From assembly GCA_902826685.1 (NCBI GenBank), contig CADEFT010000002.1, forward strand, positions 186,001 to 250,000: 64,000 bases of DNA. Reading direction: 5' to 3'. Below are positions 49,200 to 59,892 of the stretch, in pieces. The notes under the pieces are model-generated. The model saw nothing but the letters and a program-made list of their open reading frames with translations. It did no database searches and was not told the origin of the DNA. The translations under genes were made by a program, and so were the position numbers. The DNA comes from an uncultured Acidobacteriota bacterium (GTDB lineage Bacteria; Acidobacteriota; Terriglobia; Bryobacterales; Bryobacteraceae). Every line of letters starts with the position of its first letter. Positions within the stretch are counted from its first letter, which is position 1.

Positions 49200-49862
49200 A
49201 TGAGCAAACACAAAATTCTTTCGTCCATCACCGGCATCGGCATCGTGCCCGTTGTGCGCACCTCCACCGCCGAGCAGGCGATTCAGGCGATCGACGCGAT
49301 CTATGAAGGCGGCATCCGCGCCGCCGAGATCACCATGACGGTGCCTGGCGCCATTCAGGCGCTGGAGAAAGTGGCCGCCAAGTTCGGCGACAAGATCATG
49401 CTGGGCGCCGGTACCGTACTCGATCCCGAGACGTGCCGCATCTGCTTCCTGGCGGGCGCCCAGTTCATCGTGACTCCCAGCCTGCGCGTGAGCGTCATCG
49501 AAATGGCGCAGCGGTATTCCAAACCCATCATGCCCGGCGCCCTGACGCCCACCGAAGTCGTGACCGCCTGGGAGCATGGCGCCGATATCGTCAAGATTTT
49601 CCCGGCCGGCAGCATGGGCGGGCCGAAATATATCAAGGCGCTCAAGGGGCCGCTGCCGCATATCGAGATGGTGCCCACCGGCGGCGTGAACCTAGAAACC
49701 GCCGGCGAATTTCTAAAGGCGGGTGCGTGCGCGGTGGCCGTGGGCGGCGAACTGGTGGATGGCAAGACGCTCAAGGAAGGCCGCTACGACGTGATCACCG
49801 AGCGAGCTCGCCAATATCTGGCCGCCGTCGCCAAAGCGCGCCAGGAAATCGCGGGAGCCTGA
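49200..49862 (+). CDS. KDPG/KDPGal aldolase
   Basis: The 220-residue enzyme has the class I aldolase motifs: IVPVVRTSTAEQAIQAIDAI, AEITMTVPGAIQALEKV (Glu), MLGAGTVLD, FIVTPS, PGALTPTEV and VKIFPAGSMGGPKY with the Schiff-base Lys (VKIFPA). It cleaves 2-keto-3-deoxy-6-phospho-sugar acids to pyruvate and glyceraldehyde-3-phosphate. It starts 3 bp after the galactonate dehydratase, consistent with a De Ley-Doudoroff galactonate route; the KDGal kinase is not in this window. Its stop overlaps the proposed start of the next gene. Confidence 0.9.
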   Translation: MSKHKILSSITGIGIVPVVRTSTAEQAIQAIDAIYEGGIRAAEITMTVPGAIQALEKVAAKFGDKIMLGAGTVLDPETCRICFLAGAQFIVTPSLRVSVIEMAQRYSKPIMPGALTPTEVVTAWEHGADIVKIFPAGSMGGPKYIKALKGPLPHIEMVPTGGVNLETAGEFLKAGACAVAVGGELVDGKTLKEGRYDVITERARQYLAAVAKARQEIAGA

Positions 49863-50791
49863 ATACGAAGATCCTCCGTCGAAGCTTTCTATTGAGCGCG
49901 TTGGCGAACGCACCCGCCGTTCACGCTGTTTTTCGATCGGGCGACGGTGGAAGCACTTGGCGGCGTTCCGATCAAGGACTGCCGGTGAACGCCCGGATCA
50001 ACGCGCTTGGCGCATCGGCTAACGCCATCTTCGCCGGAACCGATGCCGGAATTTTCGTTTCCATCAACGAAGGGAGATCCTGGCGCGCTTCCGGAGAGGC
50101 ACGGCGGATCCTCGCTTTCGCAAACCTTGGGCGATCCGTGCTGGCTGGGACGGACCAGGGCCTGTTGCGGCACAACGGATCGGGATGGACCGCGGTGGCT
50201 AACTTTCCAACCCAACGTGTCCGCAGTCTTCTGGCGGTAACGGACCGCCTCTTTGTGGGCACCGATGCGGGCGAAGTGCTGGCCACGCACGATGAGGGAC
50301 AAACATGGTCCAGCGCCGGCCTCGGGCTTCCAAAGCCCGCCCAGATCTTCGCGCTTGCGTCGACCGGGTCCGGCTTGTTCGCGGCGCTTTACGCCAATGG
50401 CCTGTACCGGTGGACCGAAGCCGAACGGCGCTGGAGGAAAACGGGCCCGCTGTCCCCGCTCGTGCTGGCTTCGTCCGCTCAAACGTTGATCGCCGGGCAA
50501 AACCCGGGTGGACTGCACTTCAGCGACGGCACCGGCGCGCAGTGGAGCGTGGCGGCCGGCGGCCCTGCGGCGAATGCCCCGGTCTGGGCCCTGGTGGCCG
50601 ACGGAGCCACGGCGCTGGCGGGCGCGTCCAACGGCACCTTTGTTTCGAAGGACAGTGGGCGAAGCTGGATGAGAGCCACTCACGGTCTCCCGCCGGAGTG
50701 TCCCTGTGTCTCGTTTCTCATGAAGGAGCGGTACCTGCTGGCCGGCGCCATTATTGGAGAGACGAAGGGATCGAGTGCGCCTGCGCGCTAA
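49859..50791 (+). CDS. Exported BNR/propeller-type protein, start uncertain
   Basis: The 310-residue frame has repeated FRSGDGGSTWRRS, FVSINEGRSWRAS, LATHDEGQTWSSAG and FVSKDSGRSWMRA units, the BNR/Ycf48-like pattern of a beta-propeller. The N-terminus looks like a signal sequence (KILRRSFLLSALANAPAVHA, with a Tat-like RRSFLL), but the only start that includes it is a CTG at 49859, overlapping the aldolase stop as CTGA. The TTG within that sequence would remove part of the signal. It may be translationally coupled to the aldolase. The function is unknown. Confidence 0.65.
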   Translation: MNTKILRRSFLLSALANAPAVHAVFRSGDGGSTWRRSDQGLPVNARINALGASANAIFAGTDAGIFVSINEGRSWRASGEARRILAFANLGRSVLAGTDQGLLRHNGSGWTAVANFPTQRVRSLLAVTDRLFVGTDAGEVLATHDEGQTWSSAGLGLPKPAQIFALASTGSGLFAALYANGLYRWTEAERRWRKTGPLSPLVLASSAQTLIAGQNPGGLHFSDGTGAQWSVAAGGPAANAPVWALVADGATALAGASNGTFVSKDSGRSWMRATHGLPPECPCVSFLMKERYLLAGAIIGETKGSSAPAR

Positions 50792-50834
50792 TCGTCGTGT
50801 TAGGTTGCTGTTCTGCGGTTGTGAAAGGAGACGA

Positions 50835-51334
50835 ATGGAGTTTCCACTCGATTTCGCCATCCGGTTTTTCTTTCTAGTGCTGATGGTGGTGGTGATTTTC
50901 GCGGTGCTGCCGCTCTGGTTGAAAACTACCTCCTATCTTGACAACGACCACGACGGCTTTGTTGGAGTGGGGTTTGTGCTCGCGCTCGGGGTATATTTTT
51001 TTCTGGGGCGCGAAATTCTATCTTCGGCGGCTCGTGACTTCCTGGCCTACATCGGCCCGAGCCAGGGTCGGTTTCCCGCAATGTCATTGGTACTCTTCTG
51101 CTCGTGGCGCTTGCCGCGGGATTATTTACGATTCGCATTCACCGGCTACGCTCATACGCCGTGATCGAAATTGCATTCGGGTTAGCGACGTGTTGGGATA
51201 CGATAGCCCGTTCCGGGAACTACATCGACCCCCTCAAGCTCGGTACGTCTGTTTACCTAATGATCCGCGGACTTGACAATATGAGGAAAGACATCGACGA
51301 GCGGAAGAGAAGAACCGCTGCATCGGTAAAGTAG
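50835..51334 (+). pseudogene. Frameshifted small membrane protein gene
   Basis: The first frame (ATG at 50835, AAAGGAG upstream) encodes two membrane helices (FFFLVLMVVVIFAVLPLWL, GFVGVGFVLALGVYFFLG) and then an implausible tail ending at 51164. From about 51060 another frame carries a third helix (VIGTLLLVALAAGLFTI) and YAVIEIAFGLATCWDTIA, KLGTSVYLMIRGLDNMRKD, ending at 51334. Joining the two would give a coherent three-to-four-helix protein. A one-base loss between 51030 and 51090 would explain it; two overlapping genes are less likely because the second frame has no ribosome site. Confidence 0.5.
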
Positions 51335-51343
51335 ACGACCCGC

Positions 51344-51712
51344 CTACAGGTTCGCTCCAAACGCCAACAGCCGCCCATCGCAATCCTTCACGACAAACTC
51401 GCGGCAGTTCCACGGCATGTTGCCGATCCCGCGAGTGAACTCCACCCCGCGAGCCGCATACTCGGCAAAGAGCGCGTCCGCGTCTTCTATCGACACGTAA
51501 GCGTCCAGCAACTCCTCGGAATATTTCTCCGGATTGGCTTGAGGCGGCGCAGCGCAGCGGAAGTGAATCGCATGCCGGTCGCGCGCCACGATGGCATAAA
51601 CCGGTGGATCGGACCACGTGCCCAGGCACTCAAAGCCCAGCTTGTCCTTGTAATAAGCCAGTGTGGAGGGAAGATCGGTGGTGAAAAACAGCGGGACGAT
51701 TTGACGGAGCAT
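51344..51712 (-). CDS. VOC (glyoxalase/bleomycin resistance) superfamily protein
   Basis: The start MLRQIVPLFFTTDL was chosen; the longer frame is antisense to katG. The 122-residue protein has the VOC fold pattern (TLAYYKDKLGFECLGTW, YAIVARDRHAIHF, AYVSIEDADALFAEYAARG, PWNCREFVVKDCDGRLLAF). Metal ligands are suggested by His and Glu in those strands. Substrate unknown; close relatives are often of unknown function. It lies 50 bp downstream of katG. Confidence 0.8.
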   Translation of the reverse strand: MLRQIVPLFFTTDLPSTLAYYKDKLGFECLGTWSDPPVYAIVARDRHAIHFRCAAPPQANPEKYSEELLDAYVSIEDADALFAEYAARGVEFTRGIGNMPWNCREFVVKDCDGRLLAFGANL

Positions 51713-51762
51713 AGGGTTTCGGGCGGCGCCGGTAGACGCCGCCCTTCCCATCATCGGCGATT

Positions 51763-54029
<2,267 letters not shown>

Positions 54030-54049
54030 CTCTTGGATCGGTATTTCCT

Positions 54050-54961
54050 ATGGCACAGAAATCGCGCATGCGCGGCTTCGACTTGCGGCAGATCGAGTAC
54101 TTCTGCGCGGTGGCGCGCACCGGCAGCTTCACCAAAGCGGCCGAAGATCTGGGCGTCGCACAGCCGACGCTAAGCGAACAGATCGCCAAGCTTGAAAAGG
54201 TCCTCGGCGGAGCGCTTTTCGAACGCCTGAACCGCAGAATCGATTTGACTCCCCTCGGCGAAGCGATCCTCGGCCGGGCCCAGGCTTTGCTCGAAGACGC
54301 CGCGGCGCTGCCGGAATACTTTGAGCGCGTGCGCGAAGGCGTGCGTGGACCTCTGCGAGTCGGCGCGATTCCCACGATCTTCCCCTATTTCCTCACGCCC
54401 TTGCTGCGCGGCTTCACCGGACGCTTTCCCGAAGTCGACCTGCACGTCCGCGAGGGCACCACGACGGAACTGGTCGAGCAAATGCTCGAAGGAATGATCG
54501 ACGTCGCGGTGCTGAGCCTGCCTGTGGAAGGCGCCGGGCTGGTGATGAAGGAGCTTTTCCGCGACCCGCTCTATCTGGCCGTTCCCGAAACCCATCCGCT
54601 CGCCGGGGAAGCGAAGGTGCAATTGCGCCGCGTTTCCGAAGAGCGGCTGCTGATTTTGAAAGACGGCCACTGCCTGCGGGATGAGACGCTGGCTGTGTGC
54701 GACCGGGCCCGGGCCCGCTTTTCGGGCCAGTTCGAAGCCGAGCAGTTCCTCACGATCTTCGAATTGATCCGCGCCGGCTTTGGCGTCAGCATCGTGCCGG
54801 AGATGGCGCGCGGCTTGAGCGGCGGCTGCCAGTTGATCGAGATCGAGCCGAAGGCAAGCCGCCGCATCGGCTATGTGCGCCTGGAGTTGCGTTATCTTTC
54901 GAAACCGCTCGAAGCCTTCACCGGATATCTGAAAGAGGCCGCCGAAAAGCGAAAGCGGTGA
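54050..54961 (+). CDS. oxyR: OxyR-type LysR regulator
   Basis: The 303-residue protein has an N-terminal HTH (DLRQIEYFCAVARTGSFTKA, GVAQPTLSEQIAKLEKVLG) and a substrate-type domain. The redox cysteines are conserved as C208 and C217 in GHCLRDETLAVC, the same nine-residue spacing as C199/C208 of E. coli. H2O2 oxidises them to a disulfide and turns on antioxidant genes. It is transcribed divergently from katG, its likely target. MRGFDLRQ at 54068 is an alternative start. Its 3' end is 4 bp from the converging M28 gene. Confidence 0.95.
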   Translation: MAQKSRMRGFDLRQIEYFCAVARTGSFTKAAEDLGVAQPTLSEQIAKLEKVLGGALFERLNRRIDLTPLGEAILGRAQALLEDAAALPEYFERVREGVRGPLRVGAIPTIFPYFLTPLLRGFTGRFPEVDLHVREGTTTELVEQMLEGMIDVAVLSLPVEGAGLVMKELFRDPLYLAVPETHPLAGEAKVQLRRVSEERLLILKDGHCLRDETLAVCDRARARFSGQFEAEQFLTIFELIRAGFGVSIVPEMARGLSGGCQLIEIEPKASRRIGYVRLELRYLSKPLEAFTGYLKEAAEKRKR

Positions 54962-54965
54962 AGCG

Positions 54966-56528
54966 TCAACGCGCGTAGCGGCGGAAGAAGCTTTCCTGCT
55001 TCCATTGCGGGCGCGCCGGCAGTTCGGCCACTTCGCGCACCAGCGCCAGCATCAGCTTATTGAATTTCACCGCCGCGTCCTTATCCACCGGCTGGTTCAG
55101 ATCGTCCGACGGCGCGTGATAGCGATCCTTCAACCACCCTTTGAAGATTTTCTCTTCCGCCGAGCCCGGCCCATAGCCGAGCTTGAACGACAGCGCCGGC
55201 ACGCCCGCCTTGATGAAGCTGTACTGATCGCTGCGGATGAAGGCGTTGCGCAAAGGCTCGGGATCGCGCTGCACTTCGATGGCGAGTTTCGGCGCCACCT
55301 TCAACACGGCGTCGCCAAGCGTCGATTCGTCCAGTCCATACGCCACCACGCGCGTCAGCGGATAGAGCGGCAGGAACATATCGAAGTTGATATTGGCCAC
55401 CATGCTGTTCCTGCCGGCGGCCCCCGGGAATTGGGCGAAATAGTTCGACCCGAGCAAGCCCTTTTCCTCCCCCGTGACGGCCACAAACAGAACCGACCGC
55501 TTCAGCTTCTTCCCCTTTAGCGCCTTGGCGATCTCGATCAACGTGGCAATGCCCGACGCGTTGTCCATCGCGCCGTTGTAGATGCGATCGCCGTCGATCG
55601 GTTGGCCGACGCCGACATGATCGAGGTGCGCCGAAAGCACGATCGCTTCCTTCTTCAGCTCCGGGTGCGAGCCTTCGAGCCGCCCGGCCACATTCTGCGA
55701 TTCCACATCCGCCGAGTCCACTTTTGCCTTGGCGCGCAGCCGCGCCCGGATGGGAAACTTCGGCAGCGCCTCGCCCTTGGCCGCGGCGGCGAGAATCGCG
55801 CCCATCGTGTGGCCGCTGCCCGCCAGCAAGCGATCCATCGAAGCCGGGTTCATCACCAGTCCGATTTGCGAGCCGGCCGAATCGCCGCCAATCTCCACCA
55901 GGCGCATGGCCGGATTGAAGCGCGAAAGTTTGGCGCGGGCCCAGGGAATATCGGATGCGGCGGGGTTGGAAATCGACGCCAGTCCGATCGCGCCGGCCGC
56001 CCGCGCCCGCTTCCAGCGCTCCGCGGCCGATTGATTGTGGGCCATCAGCGGCGCCGGGATCCCTTTCGGACCGCCGGTCAGATGCACCACGATTTTGCCC
56101 TTGACGTCGAGCCCCGCGAACTCGTCGAACTGGTTTTCGGGCACCGCGAAGCCGTATCCGGCAAAGACCATTTCCGCCTCCACCGTGGGCGCGAGTTCGG
56201 CCCGCACGTTGAAGTACGCATCGTCGCCAAGCGTCAACTTCTCGGTGCGATCGGCAAACACCAGATCGAGCGAACTCGACGGCTCATCGATGCGGTAAGA
56301 GCGGAACTTCACCGCCTGGAAATAGCCGCTGGTGCCCGCGGGCTTGAGCCCCGCCCGTTCGTATTCCTGCGCCACATAGCGCGCCGCGGTGCGATGGCCT
56401 TCGCTGCCGGTGTCGCGGCCTTCCAGCTTGTCGTCGGCCAGATAGACGATGTGCGCCCACCACCGGTCGGCATCGGTGGCGGCGGAAAGTGTGAGTGCGG
56501 CGGCGAGCGCGGCGGCGAAAGATTTCAT
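54966..56528 (-). CDS. M28 family zinc aminopeptidase with PA insert
   Basis: The 520-residue exported protein has a signal peptide (MKSFAAALAAALTLSAAT), a protease-associated insert (EFAGLDVKGKIVVHLTGG) and the M28 catalytic region with zinc ligands in SAHLDHVGVG, GAMDNASG, EEKGLLG, FDMF and RYHAPSDD. It should cleave N-terminal residues from peptides in the periplasm or outside. Acidobacterial genomes carry many such peptidases. Its start overlaps the DinB-like gene stop (ATGA). Confidence 0.9.
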   Translation of the reverse strand: MKSFAAALAAALTLSAATDADRWWAHIVYLADDKLEGRDTGSEGHRTAARYVAQEYERAGLKPAGTSGYFQAVKFRSYRIDEPSSSLDLVFADRTEKLTLGDDAYFNVRAELAPTVEAEMVFAGYGFAVPENQFDEFAGLDVKGKIVVHLTGGPKGIPAPLMAHNQSAAERWKRARAAGAIGLASISNPAASDIPWARAKLSRFNPAMRLVEIGGDSAGSQIGLVMNPASMDRLLAGSGHTMGAILAAAAKGEALPKFPIRARLRAKAKVDSADVESQNVAGRLEGSHPELKKEAIVLSAHLDHVGVGQPIDGDRIYNGAMDNASGIATLIEIAKALKGKKLKRSVLFVAVTGEEKGLLGSNYFAQFPGAAGRNSMVANINFDMFLPLYPLTRVVAYGLDESTLGDAVLKVAPKLAIEVQRDPEPLRNAFIRSDQYSFIKAGVPALSFKLGYGPGSAEEKIFKGWLKDRYHAPSDDLNQPVDKDAAVKFNKLMLALVREVAELPARPQWKQESFFRRYAR

Positions 56529-57010
56529 TGCGGTTTCTTCGACTGCTTATATTCCTGGCGGACTCCCTGAATCTGCTTGCAATGGCTTTCGGCGTGGGTG
56601 GCGTAAACGCGCAGCAGATCGAGCAGCGTCATTTCTCCCCGTTCATTGTGAGTCGCCTTGCGCGCCCACGCCTCGTCGGGCAGCGCCTTGAGAATCTCGT
56701 AATTTTCCAGCCGGATGTGCCGGAAGGTCTCAATGGCATGCGAAAACTTACGCCGGTGGTAGTCCAGATTGCGCGCCCATGCGTCCTGATCGTAAGCGAG
56801 TAATTGCGGATTTTCCTCGGCGATCGTGCGGCGGAAGCGATCGGCCCCCACCAGCTCGGAATCGGACAGGTGGCACACGATCTGGCGCACGCTCCACTTG
56901 CCCGGCGCGGAGACGAAATCGAGCTCGGGGCCCGCGGCGCCGGTGGTGACCACGGCCAGCAGTTCCCCGGCGCGGCGGAATCGTTCCAGAAGTTCGGCGG
57001 CTTCGCTCAT
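56525..57010 (-). CDS. DinB-like (DinB_2) helical-bundle protein
   Basis: The 161-residue protein matches the DinB four-helix bundle: KWSVRQIVCHLSDSELVGADR, DYHRRKFSHAIETF and YATHAESHCKQIQG, giving the three metal-binding His positions. Members bind divalent metals; some act as thiol transferases with bacillithiol or mycothiol. Substrate unknown. It lies 7 bp after the ThuA-like gene and overlaps the M28 gene, so it is in the same unit. Confidence 0.85.
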   Translation of the reverse strand: MSEAAELLERFRRAGELLAVVTTGAAGPELDFVSAPGKWSVRQIVCHLSDSELVGADRFRRTIAEENPQLLAYDQDAWARNLDYHRRKFSHAIETFRHIRLENYEILKALPDEAWARKATHNERGEMTLLDLLRVYATHAESHCKQIQGVRQEYKQSKKPQ

Positions 57011-57017
57011 AAATACT

Positions 57018-57881
57018 TCAATCCAGCTTTCTGGTGGAAACCTGGCCCATGGGATAGTCTTTCGGCACCGTCTGCTTCACCCTTCCGGTGGCGGCCCATT
57101 CGGCTCCGCGCTGGGTGGTGACGATGAAGCCGACACAGCTCATCGCTTCCGGGCTGTGGCCGAGCGTGGTGTGGAAGATGCGGCCGCGGCCGTGGCCGAT
57201 GACCATCAGCACCGGCTCATGCTCGCCGGTGCCGCGCGTCGAAACCTCCGAGTAAGCCGTGGCGAGCACAGTGATGTGCTCGGCCGGACCGCGCAGCCGG
57301 TCGTACAACTCGTCCTTGGCGTGCATGAACGATGGGGGCAGACCCTTCGTAATGGCGTGGGTGGGATTGCGGATATCGACGCGGAACTCGTGCTGCGCGC
57401 CATGGCTGCCGCCGCGGCCGGGCGTGTTGTCCTTGACGAACTTCTCATCGCGATAGCGCAGGTAGGGTCCGGACTTCTCGTTGCGGTCGCCCCAGCCGCC
57501 GAGGCCGATCATCTCGTTGTATTCCTTCCATTCCGGGAAAGCGTTGTCGGCCGCGTGCACGATCACCACTCCGCCGCCTTTGTTGACGAAGTCGGCGAAA
57601 GCCTTCTGCGTCGCCTGCGGCCACGCTTCGCCGTTGTAGTTGGAAACCACCAGCGCGTAGGCGGCGAAGTTGGGGCGGAAAGCGCTCATGTCGCCGCCCT
57701 TGGGAGGCGTCGTGGCGACATCCACCTGAAAAAGGTTCGTGTCTTCCAGAATCTTCTTGAGCAGCGGCGTGGTGGCCTGCCACGGGTGGTTGTTCTGACC
57801 GTCGACGATGAGGGCCTTTTGCGGGCCCGCGCCATGGGCGGCCGAGCAGACCGCCAGAACCCAAGCGCTGAGTCTGACCAT
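57018..57881 (-). CDS. Exported ThuA-like (trehalose utilisation) domain protein
   Basis: The start MVRLSAWVLAVCSAAHG is a signal peptide; the longer frame is antisense to the upstream gene. The 287-residue protein has ThuA motifs: ALIVDGQNNHPWQATTPLL, FVNKGGGVVIVHAADNAFPEW, HEFRVDIRNPTHAITKGLP and GHGRGRIFHTTLGHSPEAM. The class I glutamine-amidotransferase-like fold is usual, but exported copies have no known substrate. TATCAT 8 nt before the ATG could drive it alone. It follows the HupE-like gene after 17 bp. Confidence 0.85.
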   Translation of the reverse strand: MVRLSAWVLAVCSAAHGAGPQKALIVDGQNNHPWQATTPLLKKILEDTNLFQVDVATTPPKGGDMSAFRPNFAAYALVVSNYNGEAWPQATQKAFADFVNKGGGVVIVHAADNAFPEWKEYNEMIGLGGWGDRNEKSGPYLRYRDEKFVKDNTPGRGGSHGAQHEFRVDIRNPTHAITKGLPPSFMHAKDELYDRLRGPAEHITVLATAYSEVSTRGTGEHEPVLMVIGHGRGRIFHTTLGHSPEAMSCVGFIVTTQRGAEWAATGRVKQTVPKDYPMGQVSTRKLD

Positions 57882-57898
57882 ATCCTTACATGATAGGG

Positions 57899-58858
57899 CT
57901 AACCGCGAAGCGCCAGGAAAAACCAGCTCAATCCAAACACCATCAGCAGCGAAGCGCTTACCCGCTGCGCCGGTACCGCCAGGCCCGTGAACAGGCGCCC
58001 CAGCCGGTTGAGCAGGAACGCCGCCGCGCCAACCAGAATCGAATCGCCCAACGCGACGCCGCTCAGCACCGGCGCCGCTCCATATCCGGTGCCGGTCAGA
58101 TACACCGCGATCGCCAATCCGTGAAATCCCCCCAGCGCCGCCGCCACCACCCAGCGCTGGCCTGCGTTTGGCAGCGCCAGCACCTCCACCGCCAGGTAGG
58201 CCACCGTCAGCGCCAGCGCCGCATCCACAAACCGCGGCGCCGGATTCCACTCCGTCAACGGCACGATCAGCGCCGCCGCGATCTCGCCCGCCAGGAACGC
58301 CACCGTCATCCAGGCCAGTTCGCGCCGGCCGCGCGCCGCCATCGCCAGGCACGCCAGAAACAGCACCGAAGCCGCGCTCGAAAACACTCGCGCAAATCCC
58401 GATCCCATCGCCTTCACCCAGGTCTCAAACGCCGTCGGCGGCCGGAACCGGATCAATTGCTCCGTATTCGAGAAATCGAATACCACCTGGTCGGACTTGT
58501 CTTCGCGATAGGCGTGCAGCAGATGCACGTGATTGGGAACGGTTACCTTGTGGAAGCCGCAATAGGCGTCCACCTGTTCCACCGCGGCGGGCCACTCAAA
58601 CACGGCGCGGCAGCGGTAGGCGTTGTCTTCCTTGTCCTCGCGGCAGGTACGTTCCACCACGCGTCCCGTCACGCCGCCGCTTTTGAAATCAAGCTGCTCA
58701 AACAGCGATTTCTCCGGCGTGTTCACATGCTGAATCTCGTAAAGCGGCATGCGCAGATCGTACGTCGCGCGATTGCCGGCAACCTTGAAATCCGCGCTCG
58801 ACATGCTGATGACGTGCGCCTCCAGGGTGCCCGCCAGCAGCAGCCACGCCCACTTCAT
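57899..58858 (-). CDS. HupE/UreJ-like membrane protein
   Basis: The 319-residue protein has a signal peptide and an N-terminal soluble domain of about 150 residues with two Cys pairs, then six to seven membrane helices. The HupE/UreJ signature lies in WVVAAALGGFHGLAIAVYL, LSGVALGDSILVGAAAFLL and neighbouring helices. HupE and UreJ are nickel-related permeases; this longer form with an extracytoplasmic domain is common outside urease or hydrogenase loci and its substrate is unknown. No urease or hydrogenase genes are near. Confidence 0.8.
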   Translation of the reverse strand: MKWAWLLLAGTLEAHVISMSSADFKVAGNRATYDLRMPLYEIQHVNTPEKSLFEQLDFKSGGVTGRVVERTCREDKEDNAYRCRAVFEWPAAVEQVDAYCGFHKVTVPNHVHLLHAYREDKSDQVVFDFSNTEQLIRFRPPTAFETWVKAMGSGFARVFSSAASVLFLACLAMAARGRRELAWMTVAFLAGEIAAALIVPLTEWNPAPRFVDAALALTVAYLAVEVLALPNAGQRWVVAAALGGFHGLAIAVYLTGTGYGAAPVLSGVALGDSILVGAAAFLLNRLGRLFTGLAVPAQRVSASLLMVFGLSWFFLALRG

Positions 58859-59892
58859 TTCGTGATTCCCAGCGCGCGGTTCCAGATCAGCCGCAGCGAA
58901 GCGATCACCGGAACCGACAGCACCATCCCGAAGACTCCGCCGATCTCCTCGCCGGCCAGTGCGCCAAACATCACCAGCAGCGGATGCAACTCCACTCCGG
59001 CGCTATAGAGAATCGGCTGCAGCACGTAATCCTGAAACAGCCGGTAGGCCAGGAAGAAAATCACCATCCACAATACGTGGTCATAACCGGTCGCCAGCGC
59101 CACCACGCACGCCACCACCGCCGCCGACAGCGGTCCCACCACGGGAATGAACTCGAGTACCGCGGCGATCGTCGCCAACAGCGACCCGTACGGCACGCCG
59201 GTCAGGGCGAAGTACAACTCGTAGGACAGGAACGTCGCCGTGCTCAGCAGAATCAGCGCGCGAATGTACTGGCCGAGCATCGCGTGCATGTCCGCCACCA
59301 GGCTGGAGAAAAAATCCCGCCGCCCCAGCCGGTCCGCCGTATCGAGCAGCCACCCGCGGCATTCGCTCGCGTCCTTCAAAAAGAAGAAACTCAGAATCGG
59401 CACCAGGATGACGAATCCGAAATTGCCGATGGCCGCCAGCACGTGCCCCAGCGTCGAGCGCAGCGCCGGAAGAAAATGTTCCAGGCCGCCGCTCACCTGC
59501 TGCTGCACCATGTCGAGAATCTGTCCGCGGAACGGCTCCATCCAGCGCGGCAGCGGTGCGGTGGAAAGTTTCTTCGCCCCCTCGGCCAGCTCGGGAATGC
59601 GGCTGATCAGGTTCGCGGCTTCTTCGGAAGCGCGCGCGGCCACCGTCGCCACCGTGCCGATCAACACCGAAAGCAGCACCACGTAGGCCACCACCAGCGA
59701 AATCGACCGGGAAAGCCGCCCCTGGTGAAAGCGATCGAATAACGCCACCAGCGGGGCCATCATGTAGGCGAAGAAGATGGCCAGAACGAAGATCAGAACC
59801 GCCTGGCGCGCGAAATAGAGCAGGGCAAGCGCCGCCAGCGTGACCGCCACCGACCAGGTATGCCGTACCGTCTTCGGCTCAACGCCCAGCAT
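58855..59892 (-). CDS. AI-2E/PerM family transporter
   Basis: The start MLGVEPKTVRHTWSV was chosen; its ATG overlaps the upstream stop by one base. The 345-residue protein has six to eight membrane helices and the family pattern: AVLIFVLAIFFAYMMAPLV, a central amphipathic region (LSTAPLPRWMEPFRGQI), LVPILSFFFLKDA and VGPLSAAVVACVVALATG. Members include TqsA and other exporters. Substrate unknown; it need not be AI-2, since no luxS was seen here. Confidence 0.85.
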   Translation of the reverse strand: MLGVEPKTVRHTWSVAVTLAALALLYFARQAVLIFVLAIFFAYMMAPLVALFDRFHQGRLSRSISLVVAYVVLLSVLIGTVATVAARASEEAANLISRIPELAEGAKKLSTAPLPRWMEPFRGQILDMVQQQVSGGLEHFLPALRSTLGHVLAAIGNFGFVILVPILSFFFLKDASECRGWLLDTADRLGRRDFFSSLVADMHAMLGQYIRALILLSTATFLSYELYFALTGVPYGSLLATIAAVLEFIPVVGPLSAAVVACVVALATGYDHVLWMVIFFLAYRLFQDYVLQPILYSAGVELHPLLVMFGALAGEEIGGVFGMVLSVPVIASLRLIWNRALGITK

